From Loripinus fragilis (Eukaryota > Mollusca > Bivalvia > Lucinida > Lucinidae), in contig OZ026518.1 of NCBI GenBank assembly GCA_964019695.1, positions 76,997,912 through 77,061,911 of the forward strand: a stretch of DNA of 64,000 nucleotides, written 5' to 3'. A model generated the notes under the pieces. That model had not been told where the DNA came from. It was given only the letters and a program-made list of their open reading frames with translations, and did no database searches. The stretch's first letter is position 1. The number at the start of each line of letters is the position of its first letter. Both the position numbers and the translations under genes were made by a program. Below, in pieces: positions 43,661-54,892 of this stretch.

Positions 43661-43919
43661 GCAGTATTGTGCTTATTTTACTTTGTACTTTTCTGTTGAG
43701 CTACTCCAAGTTCCCCTTTTCATAAAATTATTATTAGGTTTTTGTAAGTATATAAAGATCATAAAGCTTTCTGAAGATCTCTGGTAGGTAAAAAATAATT
43801 GAGCTGTAACAATTCAAAAAGGGTTTCTTAAAGATATCTTCATAAAAAAGGATACGGTTAGGCATGTTAAAAGTGCTTTTAATTTTGCAAAATAATGTAG
43901 TAAAACATGCAAATGTCTC

Positions 43920-44640
43920 CCCCTTTAGGGTTGGGAGACATATTGTTTTTCCGTGCGCGTCTGTGACTGTCTGTTAGTCTGTCTGTCTGTCAGTCACAAA
44001 ACTATAACTTGATAACCATTAAAGATATTTTGATGAAACTTCATACATTAGTAAAGCACATTGAGATGACGCGTCATGCACAAGAACCATAACTCTTGCT
44101 TGTATATTTTTCAAATTATTCCCCTTGGAACATTAGTAAATGCAATTTTGTGTCCAGTCTATAAGTTGAAGACTGTTCAAGCTATTTGGATGAATCTTCA
44201 TGAAGTTGTAGAGCACAATGAGACGATGTGTCATGTGCAAGAACCATAACTCTGCTTTGCATATTTTTGGAGTTATTTCCCTTTGATCATTTGCAATGTT
44301 TTTTCGTGTCGGCTCTGCAAGTTGAAAACCTTTACAGCTAATTGAATGAAACTTCATACAGTTGTAAAGCACAATAAGACAATGTGTCATATACGAGGTT
44401 CTCTGCTTTGCATATTTTTGGAGTTATTTCCCTTTGATCGCTTGCAATGCTATTTCATGTTCACTCTGTAAGTTGAAAACCTAACAGCTATTTGAATGAA
44501 ACTTCATACAGTTGTAAAGAATATATAAGATGATGTGTCATACACGAGAACCATAACTCTACTTTGTTTATTTTTGGAGTTACATGTATTTCCCTTTGAT
44601 CAAGAACACTGTTGCTAGGATTTTTTTAACCGCATTCGTT
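43920..44640. repeat. Tandem array, 4 units of about 153 bp
   Basis: AGAACCATAACTCT recurs at about 44083, 44238 and 44543, with a damaged copy at about 44394. The shared block is ATATTTTTGGAGTTATTTCCCTTTGATC and GAATGAAACTTCATACAGTTGTAAAGCACA. The array starts with GTTGGGAGACATATTGTTTTTC and CTGTCTGTCTGTCAGTC. Confidence 0.85.
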
Positions 44641-45140
44641 GATTGTTAAGAGGGTTTTCGATTGCCACCTAGATAAGAGCATTTTTGATTGCCGCCTATC
44701 TGGTGTAGTTCACTATGTAACTGTCACATAAATGTTGTACCATTCTTCAAACGCCTGTATTTGCAGCTATCTAATGACATCAGATTTTACTTTCTACAGC
44801 CCTCTTTTGTGTATACGATCATCAAATGCCTCCTGCCATACTGTGTAGACTCCGTCGTCTAAACCTTCACTACCCACCTATCCTATAATAAGCTGGTCCA
44901 GTTTTTATCATGTGTTTTGACAGCAGTTAATGATGGGGATTAACAGCCAAATATTTTCCTTGGCAAAACTTGTCATTTATGACACATTTATTGAGTCTAA
45001 AAGTTACTGATAGATATGAATTGGTTTAAGCCACAAAACTTTCAACTTAGGACCGAACATGGACAAATTCTCAACCAAAATTTCATGAAATTTAACAAAT
45101 TCATTTAGTCCGCGACTTATAAATTAAAAACGATCATTTT
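44641..45140. other. Unannotated stretch with one small repeat
   Basis: TTTTCGATTGCCACCTAGATAAG and TTTTTGATTGCCGCCTATCTGGTGTAG (44652-44710) are related to text at 49884 and 49998, so an undefined repeat family is present. No exon. Confidence 0.4.
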
Positions 45141-45325
45141 CAGTTATCTCTAGCGCTGGTTTGGACCCAGATCAGGACTGACAGAATGTCAGTCTTTATC
45201 TGGATCAAACCATTTGACACTCTGATAGTACGTACCTGAGAGAGTTTTGAAAGTTAATTTCGAAAATCTTCAGCAGACAAAAAGAAAAGCATGAAAAATT
45301 ACCTCGCATGCAAAGAGTTTGCATG
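45141..45325. mobile_element. GATCTGGATCC MITE copy
   Basis: Hairpin GGTTTGGACCCAGATCAGGACTGACAGAATGTCAGTCTTTATCTGGATCAAACC, then TTTGACACTCTGA, GTTAATTTCGAAAATCTTCAGCAGACAAAAAGAAAAGCATG and GCATGCAAAGAGTT. The same order of blocks occurs at 63008-63192 and 63560-63735. Confidence 0.72.
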
Positions 45326-45399
45326 CATTTCGTCAATATTTGAGGAACTGTTTGTACCATGTAAACTAGACTACAGTCAATAGTAAACCATCACAAAAA

Positions 45400-46360
45400 C
45401 ACGATTTTTTACCTATAACCTTGACCTAGGTATCAAGGTTACACAAAATGTTGCCAAGTACCCTCTACATCATGTGACCTATGCACCTGCAAAGTTTGAA
45501 GTTGCTACATCCAATGGTTTAAGAAATACATTTACAAAAACCACATTATTCGACCTTGACCTATGGGTCACACAAAATGCTGCCCAGTACCCTCTACATC
45601 ATGTGACCTATGGACCTGCAAAGTTTGAAGTTGAAGTCCAACGGTTTAGGAGGAGATGCATTTACAAGAAAGTACATTATTTGACCTGTAACCTTGACCT
45701 TGGGGTTAGGGCCAAGGTTACAAGAAATATTCCCAAGTATCCTCTACATTTTGTGACCTTTGCACCTGCAAAGTTTGAAATTGCTATGTCTAACTGTTTA
45801 GGATGAGATGCATTTACAAGAAAATACATTATTTGAAATTTGACCTTGACCATGGGGTCAAGGTCATACGAAACATTGCCTAGTACATTCTACATCATGT
45901 GACATATACATCTGCAAAGATTGAAGTTGCTAGGAGAAGATGAATTTACAAGAAAATACATTATTTGACTTTTGACCTTGTTGGTCATTGGGGTCAAGGT
46001 CACACAAACATTGCCCAGTGCCCTCTTCATCATGTGACCTATACACATGCAAATGTCCAACAGTTTAAGAGAAGATGCATTTACAAGAAAATACATTATT
46101 TGACCATTGGCCTTGAGCTTTGGGTCCCATGAAAGGTTTCTCAGTATCCTCTACATTATGTGACATATACACTTGCAAAGTGTGCAGTTGCTACGTCCAA
46201 CAGTTTAAGAAAAGATGCATTTACAAGAAAGTACATTATTTGACCTTTATTTGACCTTGGGGCCAAGGTCACACAAAATATTGCCCAGTACCCTCTACAT
46301 CATGCTACCTATACACATGCAAAGTTTAAAGTTGCTACATCCAACAGTTTAGGAGATGAT
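45400..46360. repeat. Tandem array, about 7 units of 133-149 bp
   Basis: Unit: TGCATTTACAAGAAAATACATTATTTGACC, CTTGACCTTGGGGTCAAGGTCACACAAAATATTGCCCAGTACCCTCTACATCATGTGACCTATACACCTGCAAAGTTTGAAGTTGCTAC. ACATTATTTGACC-like marks lie near 45540, 45673, 45822, 45955, 46089 and 46229. Open frames repeat with the unit. Confidence 0.9.
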
Positions 46361-46659
46361 ATGTGTCAGACGGACGGATGAATGTAAAAAGTCTCACAAA
46401 AAGAAAAAGTATCCAAGTGAAAAAGTACCCAACAAGTACCATTTAGACTTATGGAATAAACTAGTTCTTGACTTCATTAGCTTCCTTAATATGCAAATGA
46501 GGTTTATTCCATAATTGCTTGGGAAAAGAGAATTTTTGGAAATTCAAAGCAGCCAACAAGGGTCTATTCTTGGGTATGGACAGATGGACAGACAGATGGC
46601 AGAGAGACTTTCTTACGAAGAACGCGGGTATAACAAGTTCATGGATGAACTAAGATACT

Positions 46660-47175
46660 GGGCAATATTTCATATGACCTTGAATGTATTTTCTTGTAAA
46701 TGCATCTCTTTCTAAACTGTTGGACGCATCAATTTCAAATTTTGCAGGTCACATGATGTGGAGGGTATAGGCAACATTTTGTGTGACCTTGACCCCAAAG
46801 TCACAAGGTCAAATAATGTACTTTCTTGAAAATGCATCTTCTCCAATTAACCATTGGACGTACTAACTTCATAGGTGACATGATGTAGAGGTAGACTAGC
46901 CACTAGTCTGATAAATAATGGTCTGATTGTTTTCTTTAAAAGTTAGAAACTGTTTTACCCATGTTGATAGCAAGTCATACAATGTCTGCTTTAGACTCCT
47001 TGGATAAATTTATCAATTAAAATTGAGACAGCCATATTGTGTACATCCTAGATTTGACAGATTTTATCCCTCTTGAAGACATTTTCATTTTAACGCATAG
47101 AGGCCAGGCTAATGTAGAGGATACTGGGCAACATTTTGTGTGACCTTGACCCAAGGTCAAAGGTAAAAAAGCAGG
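46660..47175. repeat. Inverted continuation of the 135-bp array, split by a MITE
   Basis: CATATGACCTTGAATGTATTTTCTTGTAAATGCATCTC, TTTGCAGGTCACATGATGTGGAGGGTATAGG and GTGTGACCTTGACCCCAAAG are the reverse complement of the 45400-46360 unit. About 2.5 units; the third is interrupted at 46892. Between the two arms (46361-46659) is GACGGACGGATGAATG and a hairpin TTATGGAATAAAC / GTTTATTCCATAA. Confidence 0.85.
46892..47111. mobile_element. MULE-like MITE with 9-bp target duplication, copy 2
   Basis: TAGACTAGCCACTAGTCTGA at the left; the right end reads, as reverse complement, TAGCCTGGCCTCTATGC, an imperfect terminal inverted repeat. Exact ATGTAGAGG outside (46883-46891, 47112-47120), inside a unit of the tandem array, so the empty site can be read from neighbouring units. 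Confidence 0.9.
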
Positions 47176-47880
47176 TATCAACTGCTGCTCGTAGAGTGTT
47201 GGGTTTTGCCTTGTGGTGGCTTTTTTATTATTGTGTTTCTCAATATAGCTGATATGGCATAAATAGCTGGATAATGTTACATTGAAATTTAGACTGAAAA
47301 AATAAGTTTATTGTCAAATAGACAATTGATCTATAAGCCTGATACTTTAAATGAATGTTAAAATAAGCAAAATGGCTTTCAAAATTACTAATGCAGAGAA
47401 AATGGAGACGTCGTGATCACCAGACAAAGATATTGCTGTTATAGATTACCTCACATCATTATTATGTACTTTTCATTACAAAAAGTTTAAACTTCTTTGC
47501 GAAACATTCAAGTCAGTTTTTTAAAACTGTTACATTGTTAAAACTGAAATAGTTTCTAAAGTAAAAAATGACAAATTATTTTTGATTATGATATCTAGGT
47601 ATTTATACTATATTGATCCCTAAAAAGTATTATTATACCTCACGTGAATTTCCCATACAAAACTTCCATATACGAACGACTGATATTTTAGACTATGACC
47701 CGCTGCAAAAGGGACGGCGAATACTGTCACTTGTTTGCCATAGCAGTGGGTGATAGTCTAAAATATCTGTCGTTCATCTGGTGCTCAAACCTGATGAGCG
47801 TACGGTTCGTTTAAATCATGAGATGCTCAACAGCTGAATGGCGGACATGTGGCATGATTTTGCCAATTTTAACTCCAAAT
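47176..47880. other. Unannotated stretch; one inverted repeat
   Basis: ACGACTGATATTTTAGACTATGACCCRCTGC (47676) and GCAGTGGGTGATAGTCTAAAATATCTGTCGTTC (47742) form an imperfect hairpin with arms of about 30 bp. No exon. Confidence 0.5.
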
Positions 47881-47894
47881 AACGCCGCTGTTTA

Positions 47895-48091
47895 GGGAGC
47901 GCAGTGGCTCAGTGCTTGACTCGAGACTGAGAGGCGGCAGGTTTGAGCCTCATCGGCGGCACTACGTTGTGGTCCTTGAGCAAGACACATTTATCCTAGC
48001 TTAGTACTGGTTCAACCCAGGAAGATCCGTCCCTGTTTAACTGAAAGATTGTTGATGGGATGTAAAGAATCAAATCAAGCAAGCAAGCAAG
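47895..48091 (+). mobile_element. Full-length family-1 SINE with 12-bp target duplication
   Basis: GGGAGCGCAGTGGCTCAGTGC head, GGCAGGTTTGAGCCTCATC (B-box), TGGTCCTTGAGCAAGACACATTTATC, GGTTCAACCCAGGAAGATCC, tail GATGTAAAGAATCAAATCAAGCAAGCAAGCAAG. CGCCGCTGTTTA is exact on both sides (47883-47894, 48092-48103). The A-box is slightly shortened by a deletion (GGTAGAG lost). Confidence 0.95.
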
Positions 48092-48474
48092 CGCCGCTGT
48101 TTATGGTCAGAATCATAAAGTGTGGGTATTTCTTAGTTAGGACGAGCGGAACATGTTGAGACCTAATTTGAGCAGAATACCAGGCGAAATTTTCTATTTT
48201 GCATCAAAAGCGCATACTGTACAGTATCTACAAATAAATTATACTGCGTGGTATTAAGTTTGACGCCATCAGCTTTTTATGACGTAATTTGTTTAACGAA
48301 TGTCAGTGATCAGTTTGAGCATTCAAACAGTTAAAAAAGAACCATTGAAAAATGTATCTTCTTTCATTCAATTTAAAACCATGCATTCCCATTGGAACTC
48401 CCTTCACCATGGTAGGCCTAAGAGAAAAAAAAGGTAGAAAATAAAGGATCTAATGTTCTGTTTGGTATAATAAA

Positions 48475-48605
48475 ATAAATATTACATTCCCTGAGAGGGT
48501 TTTAGTCGAAAATATCATCCTTGGAAATATGCAGCCTCGGTTGATAATCACATTCCTGGGGATGATATTTTCGACTACCACCCTCTCAGTTAATGTAATA
48601 TTTAT
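48475..48605. mobile_element. Foldback element 'ATTACATT..CTGAGAGGG', about 130 bp
   Basis: ATAAATATTACATTCCCTGAGAGGGTTTTAGTCGAAAATATCATCC is mirrored by GGATGATATTTTCGACTACCACCCTCTCAGTTAATGTAATATTTAT. The loop is about 36 bp. It ends exactly where the Tc1-like element begins. Confidence 0.85.
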
Positions 48606-48606
48606 A

Positions 48607-49594
48607 TATACTGAACAAAAAAAGTTAAGGAAATCCCAGAAAACCATTCAACATAAGAACATCAAAGCAAACAATTATTCAATTTTTATTTATTTGTTTA
48701 GATACATGTCATCGGTTGAAAAACATATCTACTTTAAGTTGCTAGCACCAATGCCTTTGTTGTGACACAGTGTCAAGTAACCCAGGGGTCAAAGTCATTT
48801 TTCGCAAAAATGTCTACAGCGTATTCCCTCATAAACACATAAATATCATGTAAGTTTTCAAATCTTAAAATGCAATTCCTTTGAATGTCACATGAAATTA
48901 ACTTGATAGCCTTAAACATAACATTTCGAAGATGAGAATGCCTTCAGTAATGAGTGTTTCCCCAGCCAGTGGCAAATTAGGACTAGCACCGGTTTTGCAT
49001 GCTCTGAATAATTCGATATCTCCTGCAACACTGCACCAAGGGGCTAGGAGTTTCTTGATGCCATTATTATGCGTTGGACCCTCTGTCCAAAGATGTCACA
49101 GACATGTTAAAATTGTAGACATGTCTGACCAGTCAATACGCAAAACATCTTTTTTGCTGATTCTAGTGAGGTGTGTTCTGGCACTGTTATCCTAGGCCGG
49201 GTACTTTCACTGGTTTTCGCACACAAAGAGCAGGGCAACAGACCTCAACATCTCATCCATGTACAATTGACTGATCAAATGTCCCTGTATAACCACCAGA
49301 GCTGTGGTCCTAGGTTTTTTAACATTTCCATCTCCTGAGGGACCTTGCGAAAGTTAATGCATAAAACCTATGTTTGCTCCGTAAATTGAATTTTTGCGAA
49401 AAATGGAGTGAAGACCAGTCAACTTTGGCATTGATTTACTAAGCTGCTGTGGGCGCTACAGACCCAGATAAAACGCCATTATAAAGAAAAATGACCACAT
49501 TATACTATTGTGAAATTCAAAAGTCTTTAAATGTTTTAGATATTTTGTTATAGCCCCTCAAACACATTTTCCTTAACTTTTTTTGTTGAGTATA
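48607..49594 (-). mobile_element. Decayed Tc1-like transposon, about 990 bp
   Basis: Ends TATACTGAACAAAAAAAGTTAAGGAAA (left) and its inverted partner TTTTCCTTAACTTTTTTTGTTGAGTATA (right), about 27 bp with one mismatch. On the minus strand, between about 49320 and 48930, short broken stretches resemble the second half of a Tc1/IS630 transposase: VVIQGHLISQLYMDEMLRSV, then DNSARTHLTRISKKDV and, after a frame break, FGQRVQRIIMASRNS. Stops and frameshifts are frequent, and no DDE frame is intact. The open frame at 48932-49195 on the plus strand is its antisense shadow. Confidence 0.85.
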
Positions 49595-50600
49595 TTATGG
49601 TCCATGAACACAGATTTGTGAGTAAAACTTTCAACAATCCCCCACCATGAAGTGGAGTGTGTTTTCGATCCACAGCAGTGACAGCTGCTGTGAGTGAATT
49701 GTCCTCCACAAACTTTTCTGCAGGAACTGTGACCAGATCTTGACCTTTTAACACGCCAATGACTGAATTTGGCACAAATCTTTATCGAACTGCAGCAATG
49801 ATAGCTGTGGGTGTCAAACCTTGCATAGAAATTGTTCTCGGCATACTCTTCGGGCATGCACTGTGACATCACTCCAGATAGGCAGCAATCGAAAATGCCC
49901 TTAACAATCAAAGAACGCGGATCAAATAGTGGGCGAAATGGCAATCAAAAACTCTGTTTCTCACCATTTTTGTTCTACGCTTGTTGATAGTATTAACGTT
50001 TTCGATTGTCGCCTATCCAGTGTAGACATGGTGACCTTGACCTTCTTTTCATGCTCCAATAACATAGACATAAATTTGACCTTACCCTGGCTCCAGCCCA
50101 GATGCAACATTTTGTCGTTCCTAATCTGGGTCCAAACTGTTCGCAAAAGGTTACAGTTAAGAGTCAGTGGGATCTTTTCCCACAATCCTGCTCACTTGAG
50201 GACATGTGGTGAGGTGATAGTGCCTTGTGTCAATAGATGACACAACTCGGATTTATTCATTCAAATACAGAGTGTATAGATATAAAATAGTGGTAAAAAC
50301 ATTTGGAATATGCCAATACAAGTATATGCTGGAAGGTGTCTGTACTTCAAAGGAAGAAGTAGAAAATATTTCCTAAGCTATTGCTTAATCTCTGACAAAC
50401 AGTATAGACCTAGATGAAATGCCGTATATACTCAGTGACGCTTCATCAGGGTCTATGCACTTTTCTAAGATCACAAAATTTCATCGTGATTTGGAAATTC
50501 TAACCTGTGACCCCTTGATATGTACAGTGTACCATTCCAAGTGTTTTGTATTAAATCAAATGGTGTACAAAGGTGAAATACTGGAAACTATTGTGGAAAT
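49595..50600. other. Unannotated stretch with two small repeats
   Basis: Two near-identical-sounding antisense frames at 49548-49944 have no recognised homology. GCAATCGAAAATGCCCTTAACAATCAAAG (49887) and TTAACGTTTTCGATTGTCGCC (49993) form a loose inverted pair. A GATCTGGATCC-family copy is at about 50095-50150. AAATGCCGTATATACTCAGTGACGCTTCATCAGGGTCTATGCAC (50417) resembles 55277-55300. Confidence 0.4.
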
Positions 50601-50604
50601 GATT

Positions 50605-51047
50605 TGAGCTGTGAGTGGGAGCGCAGTGGCTCAGTGGTAGAGTGCTTGACTCAAGACCGAAGGGCCGCGGGTTCAAGCCTCACCGGCGTCACTGTGTTGT
50701 GTCCTTGAGCAAGAACATTAATCCTAGCTTAGTACTGGTTCAACCCAGGAAGACCCGTCGCTTTATAACTGAAAGATTGTTGATGGGACGTAAAGAATCA
50801 AATCAAACAAACAAAATTTGAGCTGTGACATGTGATTTCCAACAATGTGGAATTTTGACTCAGTCGAGCCTGTGCAGCCTCCTTTTAAGCTTAGAATCTT
50901 CAAATGATGTTCAGTGAGGAGCTTAACAGTCATAGAAGATTGAAGCGACTAGCAAAGGCTCTGATCAGACTGCGCGTATGTGCAGGCTGGTCTGATCCTT
51001 TACTGGTCGCACATACCACATTGTTGGAAATCTCATGTCACAGCTCA
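50605..51047 (-). mobile_element. TIR MITE family 'TGAGCCGTGACATGTGATTTCC', copy 5, split by a SINE
   Basis: The left terminus TGAGCTGTGA (50605-50614) is separated by a SINE from the rest of the element (50819-51047: TGAGCTGTGACATGTGATTTCC to GGAAATCTCATGTCACAGCTCA). After removing the SINE and one target duplication the MITE is intact. Confidence 0.9.
50615..50815 (+). mobile_element. Full-length family-1 SINE inside a MITE terminus
   Basis: GGGAGCGCAGTGGCTCAGTGGTAGAGTGCTTGACTC (A-box), CGCGGGTTCAAGCCTCACC (B-box), TTGAGCAAGAACATTAATCC, GGTTCAACCCAGGAAGACCC, tail GGGACGTAAAGAATCAAATCAAACAAACAAA. The 13-bp target duplication ATTTGAGCTGTGA is exact (50602-50614, 50816-50828). Confidence 0.95.
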
Positions 51048-51188
51048 TTTAATAGCAATTTGTTGTATGCTAGTTTTGAAGAGTGATTCAACTTTAATAT
51101 TTTAGTCACATTTTAGTTTAACAGCAAGTTTCCAATTTCTTAGTTCTCTGGTCCTATTTTTAAAGTTTCAATCATCGATATAAACAAC

Positions 51189-51300
51189 AGGCCTACAGAT
51201 AAGAGTGTGTGATTGAAAATTATTTTTCTTATTTCTCAATCATAACATATGTTTAAATTAATGAATAAGAAAATATTATTTTTTTTTAAGCTCGAAATAT
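51189..51300 (+). mobile_element. 'CCGTCTC hairpin' MITE copy lacking its centre
   Basis: AGGCCTACAGATAAGAGTGTGTG, TTATTTCTCAATCATAACATATGTTT, then directly AATGAATAAGAAAATATT. The hairpin and the GGGTACTCAAAAG arms are deleted. Confidence 0.75.
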
Positions 51301-52160
51301 TTGTTAATGCTAGACCTAATTGTAAACAATTAAAAAAGCAAGCTGATAGAGTTTAAATGTTTTATTTATTAAGAAAATCAGTGTTTCTATTTTAGTTCAA
51401 TTTCTATTGGACGATTCACATAAAATATCAAGCCTTATTAGCTCGGAGAAGTAAACGATATTTATCATAAAACGTTTTATCTGCTTCGGGCCACATTTAG
51501 CACTTTAAAGGTAAACAAGAAAAAAGCAATTGCTGTTCCATTGATCGGCAGTCAATTTGATTGGTCAGGTATTGACGTTCTGCTTAAATGGAGAGCTCCG
51601 TTATCGAGCTGTCAAATTGTGCAGGTTTTAGTAAACTAATAAAGACATGTAGCGGTAAGAAAATTTAGTCAATTTATTGTTATTTTATTTGGATACTAAA
51701 GGGATTTAAAGTAGATCTGTAATCATTATTATTGTGTTCTATCGGAGAATTAATTAACTGGATTTAATTGTTGACAAAAAATCCAAACTGTGATTATTCT
51801 GACGAACTGTGGAGTAAACTGTGAAATTTTATACGTGGAGATAAATAGTTTGTACGTCAGTAGAATTCCAGTGTCTTGTTTTAGCCGAAGACTATTAAGG
51901 CAGTTCATTGGGAGTTATTCGCTGGTGCATTTTAGAAATTTAATATTTTTTCAAAACTAAAGAGCGAATTAGCCCTACTGAACTGAACTACTGCATAATT
52001 CCTGACTGAATAATTGTTTTTGCACATTATTCCAAAAATAGGATATTAGTTATAGTCATAGGTGGACAAAAATTACGACACAAAAAAAAACCAGTTCTGT
52101 AGGATGTGAGTCTGGATTAATTACCAGTAAGTATTGTTTGTACATAAGTTTAGATAAAGA
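51301..52160. other. Repeat-poor stretch, possible 5' non-coding exon(s)
   Basis: Largely free of the repeat families. Good donors occur at ATGTAGCGGTAAGAAAA (51651) and ATTACCAGTAAGTATTG (52127). The coding exon at 58300 needs at least one upstream non-coding exon, and this is a candidate source. No transcript evidence can be had from sequence. Confidence 0.25.
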
Positions 52161-52164
52161 AATT

Positions 52165-52335
52165 TTTTGTGTGTAAAATTGTGAATATTTTCTTATCCAT
52201 TAGTTTTAACATATTTTGGGTGCTCAAAAGAACCGTCTCAATGAGACGGTTCTTTTGAGTACCCACAACATATGTTTTGGTTGAGAAGTAAAAAAAAAAA
52301 ATTTTTTAATTACCCACCTTTATCTAAATTTAAGG
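52165..52335 (-). mobile_element. 'CCGTCTC hairpin' MITE copy, inverted
   Basis: TATTTTCTTATCCATTAG, GGGTGCTCAAAAGAACCGTCTCAATGAGACGGTTCTTTTGAGTACCCACAACATATG, then TTACCCACCTTTATCT. Perfect central palindrome. Confidence 0.9.
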
Positions 52336-52360
52336 ACTGTTTGTAGTTCCTTTCAATTAT

Positions 52361-52512
52361 CTTGTTTTGTTTGATTTGATTCTTAACGTCTCAGTCAACA
52401 ATCTTTCAGTTACGTCGGGACGGGTCTTCCTGGGTTGAACCAGTACTAAGCTAGGATTAATGTGTCTTGCTAAAGGACACAACGCAATGACGCAGGTGAG
52501 GCTCGAACCCAC
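52361..52512 (-). mobile_element. 5'-truncated family-1 SINE, minus strand
   Basis: Minus-strand reading keeps GGGTTCGAGCCTCACC (B-box), GACACATTAATCCTAGC, TACTGGTTCAACCCAGGAAGACCC and the tail AAGAATCAAATCAAACAAAACAAG. The A-box half is missing. Confidence 0.87.
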
Positions 52513-54770
52513 TTTTAATTATCTAACCAATCCTTTATCTCCCCAATTGTATCCATTCACACAGGATTCCTAGTTTATATTTACAAGCAGAGTGAGATAA
52601 TGGTGCCGATCAGCTGGCTTCTCTGGGAAGTCAGTTTGACAGTTGATCTGGATCTGCACTGCTTTTGAAACAGGATATACAGGACCTGTAACTGAGCCAA
52701 TACAAAATCACTTGATTAATAACATAATTATATAAATCTATTTCATTATTGGAAATTAACTATGATATAGCATTCATATGGCCAGAAGGGCCAATATAGA
52801 AAAACAGGGCCAATACAGGGAATAAACGGGACCATTACAAAAAAACAGGGCCAAAATAGGTTATTCCAAACAATCGTGGCAGGCATTTTGTTACTGAACA
52901 AACAAAAAATAGTTTAATTGCATTTTTTACATTAATCAGCTAAAAAATACATTTATAAGTAAACATTATTTTGAAATAAAGCATTTTTTGAAGTTACATG
53001 AAAAGTGTGGGGTCCATCCAACTTTTTTGAATCAATTGCTCAGTGCATGGGCTGATCATGAGTGGTATGTCAAACAACATAATGCCCACCTATAATAATA
53101 GAAATTGTATTATGACTGTTGCATTTCCTTTGATCTATGCTGTTCATTGATTTCAACAAGACTGTGTCTTTTCAAGGGGGAGGAGCTGCTTATAACTAAC
53201 TGAATTGAATATCTGATGAATAAATTAAAAGGAGATTGTTTTATTGGTCATGATACAAGTATTTTATTGTTCAAATACTTGTGAATATACAAATATTCAC
53301 TCCTGTAGGGGGAAACTCGTCTTCGACTCGTCCCGACTACAAGAGTGAATATTTTATATACACTCAAAAATTGTACAATAAAGCTAACTTAAATATAGTA
53401 TTTGCTTAATTTTTCAGTCTATCAAACCCCACATGCACTCACCATGCCCATCTCCAACTTCCACGTTATTATTGGACTGGTGAATTAGTCTGTTTCTCAA
53501 TTAGCTAAATGCGCATGCATGGAATGAAGAATGCTTATAATGTCTTCCAACAGACAAAAGAGTAAAATTGTGAGCACCATTACTTGCACATTTCCCAGAT
53601 CTATATGCCTAGACCACACCTAGCGAAACTGTTCTCATAGTTTTTTTCTATATATGTCAAAAATCTGATTATGATATAATATGATGCACGCTAGAGAACC
53701 TCTGTACTCGAACAGCGCAGTCATCGCGTGGTGTTCGCAGTCGACGGGTGCACAAAATATACTATTTTGGTATACTTTGATCCATTCTATGAGCCAGTAC
53801 TTTACAACTTTAATTTTCACGAGATTTTTTTCATTTGGAATTATTGCTTAGGTAGTGTAATCCATTCTGGCCCAGTAAGAGCCTTTAAATTTTAAAACCA
53901 GCAGAGTACCAGTCAGTTTCTGGCTAGTCAATTGGATTTTATGTACCTGAAATATGTTCAGTGACTTATAAATGTGATATTAAAGTCATCAACTATCATA
54001 TTATGTCATCAAATAATGAAGAATACGTATAAGTGGAGGACTAGAAAGTTTGAAATATTTCTGTTTATTATTTGCGAAGTGGCAAGCCATTTCCCCTCTG
54101 TACGCAAATTTTGAGTAGTCAAGTGAACTGTCCCATATGTCGAGTGCCTAAATATTTCATTTGTACGCATTCGTCAAGCTGTATCTGGACGCAGTCGATG
54201 GGAGCACGAGCGGTTTTAACAAAGCCATTGCGATTGAACTGCTGTTTATTTGTCTCCCGCGATGCAAAATCGTCTCGGCAACAATTTCAAAGCAATGCCA
54301 ATACCAAAAACAAGCTGTGGCACACTCTTATAAACATTGCAAGGTTTGAAGACTATGCAAAGGACACTCAATATGAATGTTTTGACGTTCACAGCTGTCA
54401 GTGCTTCAGAGACACAATTTAATATGACGTGTTGACAGACGGATGAACAGACCAACAAACTGGTGGATGGTTTTAAAATTGGAATGCTTATGAGACCCTC
54501 CCAGGGGGATAACCGTTCCTTTGTTTCCCTGAAGTAATTTGGCTTGTTTCCCTGTTCCCCAAGAATCGAAAATTGTTTTCTTATATTCCATGTTCCCCAT
54601 TATTGTCTTTGTACCCTGTTCCACTAAAATGACCTTTGTTCCCTTTTGCTTTGCTTTGCTTAGTTTGTCTTCCTGGTGTCTCGTGGTGGTTGTGTGGCTC
54701 TTCCTCGCGGTGCCATGTTGCGATTGTAGTATTTTCTGATCATACTCACTTACTATTTTTGACAAAATTT
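52513..54770. other. Unannotated stretch with small repeats
   Basis: Contains a GATCAGCTGGCTTC hairpin (52606-52662), GGGCCAATACAGG short repeats (52788-52860), a TTGTGAATATACAAATATTCACTC palindrome (53279-53301) and a TTCCCTGTTCCCC-rich segment (54524-54640). The open frame at 54161-54349 shows no recognised homology. Confidence 0.4.
53688..53760. repeat. Repeat 'CACGCTAGAGAACCTCTGTACTCGAACAGCGCAG', copy 1
   Basis: This block, continuing through CGCGTGGTGTTCGCAGTCGACGGGTG, is repeated in reverse complement at 57771-57834 (CCCGTCGACTGTGACCACCACGCGACGACTGCGCTGTTCGAG). Not seen elsewhere in the window. Unknown family. Confidence 0.75.
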
Positions 54771-54835
54771 GGAGCCTGATCTGGATCCAAATTGTTTGAG
54801 CCTGTAAGCAGTAAGCACCTATGATCACCTATTAT

Positions 54836-54892
54836 ATCTGGCGTTTCGCTGGCGGGCCGATAGTGGCCCGTGATGGGATGTTGGCTCGATAT
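54836..54892. repeat. Half copy of hairpin family 'GGGCCACTATCGGCCCGCCAG'
   Basis: CTGGCGTTTCGCTGGCGGGCCGATAGTGGCCCG only; the left arm is absent. It is attached to a GATCTGGATCCAAATTGTTTGAGC motif (54779-54802). Confidence 0.7.

Noticed and set aside
48932..49195. 87-residue plus-strand frame as a gene
   Set aside because: It is antisense to the decayed Tc1-like transposase.
54072..54422. Overlapping frames of 116 and 62 residues
   Set aside because: Two different frames are open over the same bases and neither resembles a known family; left unassigned.
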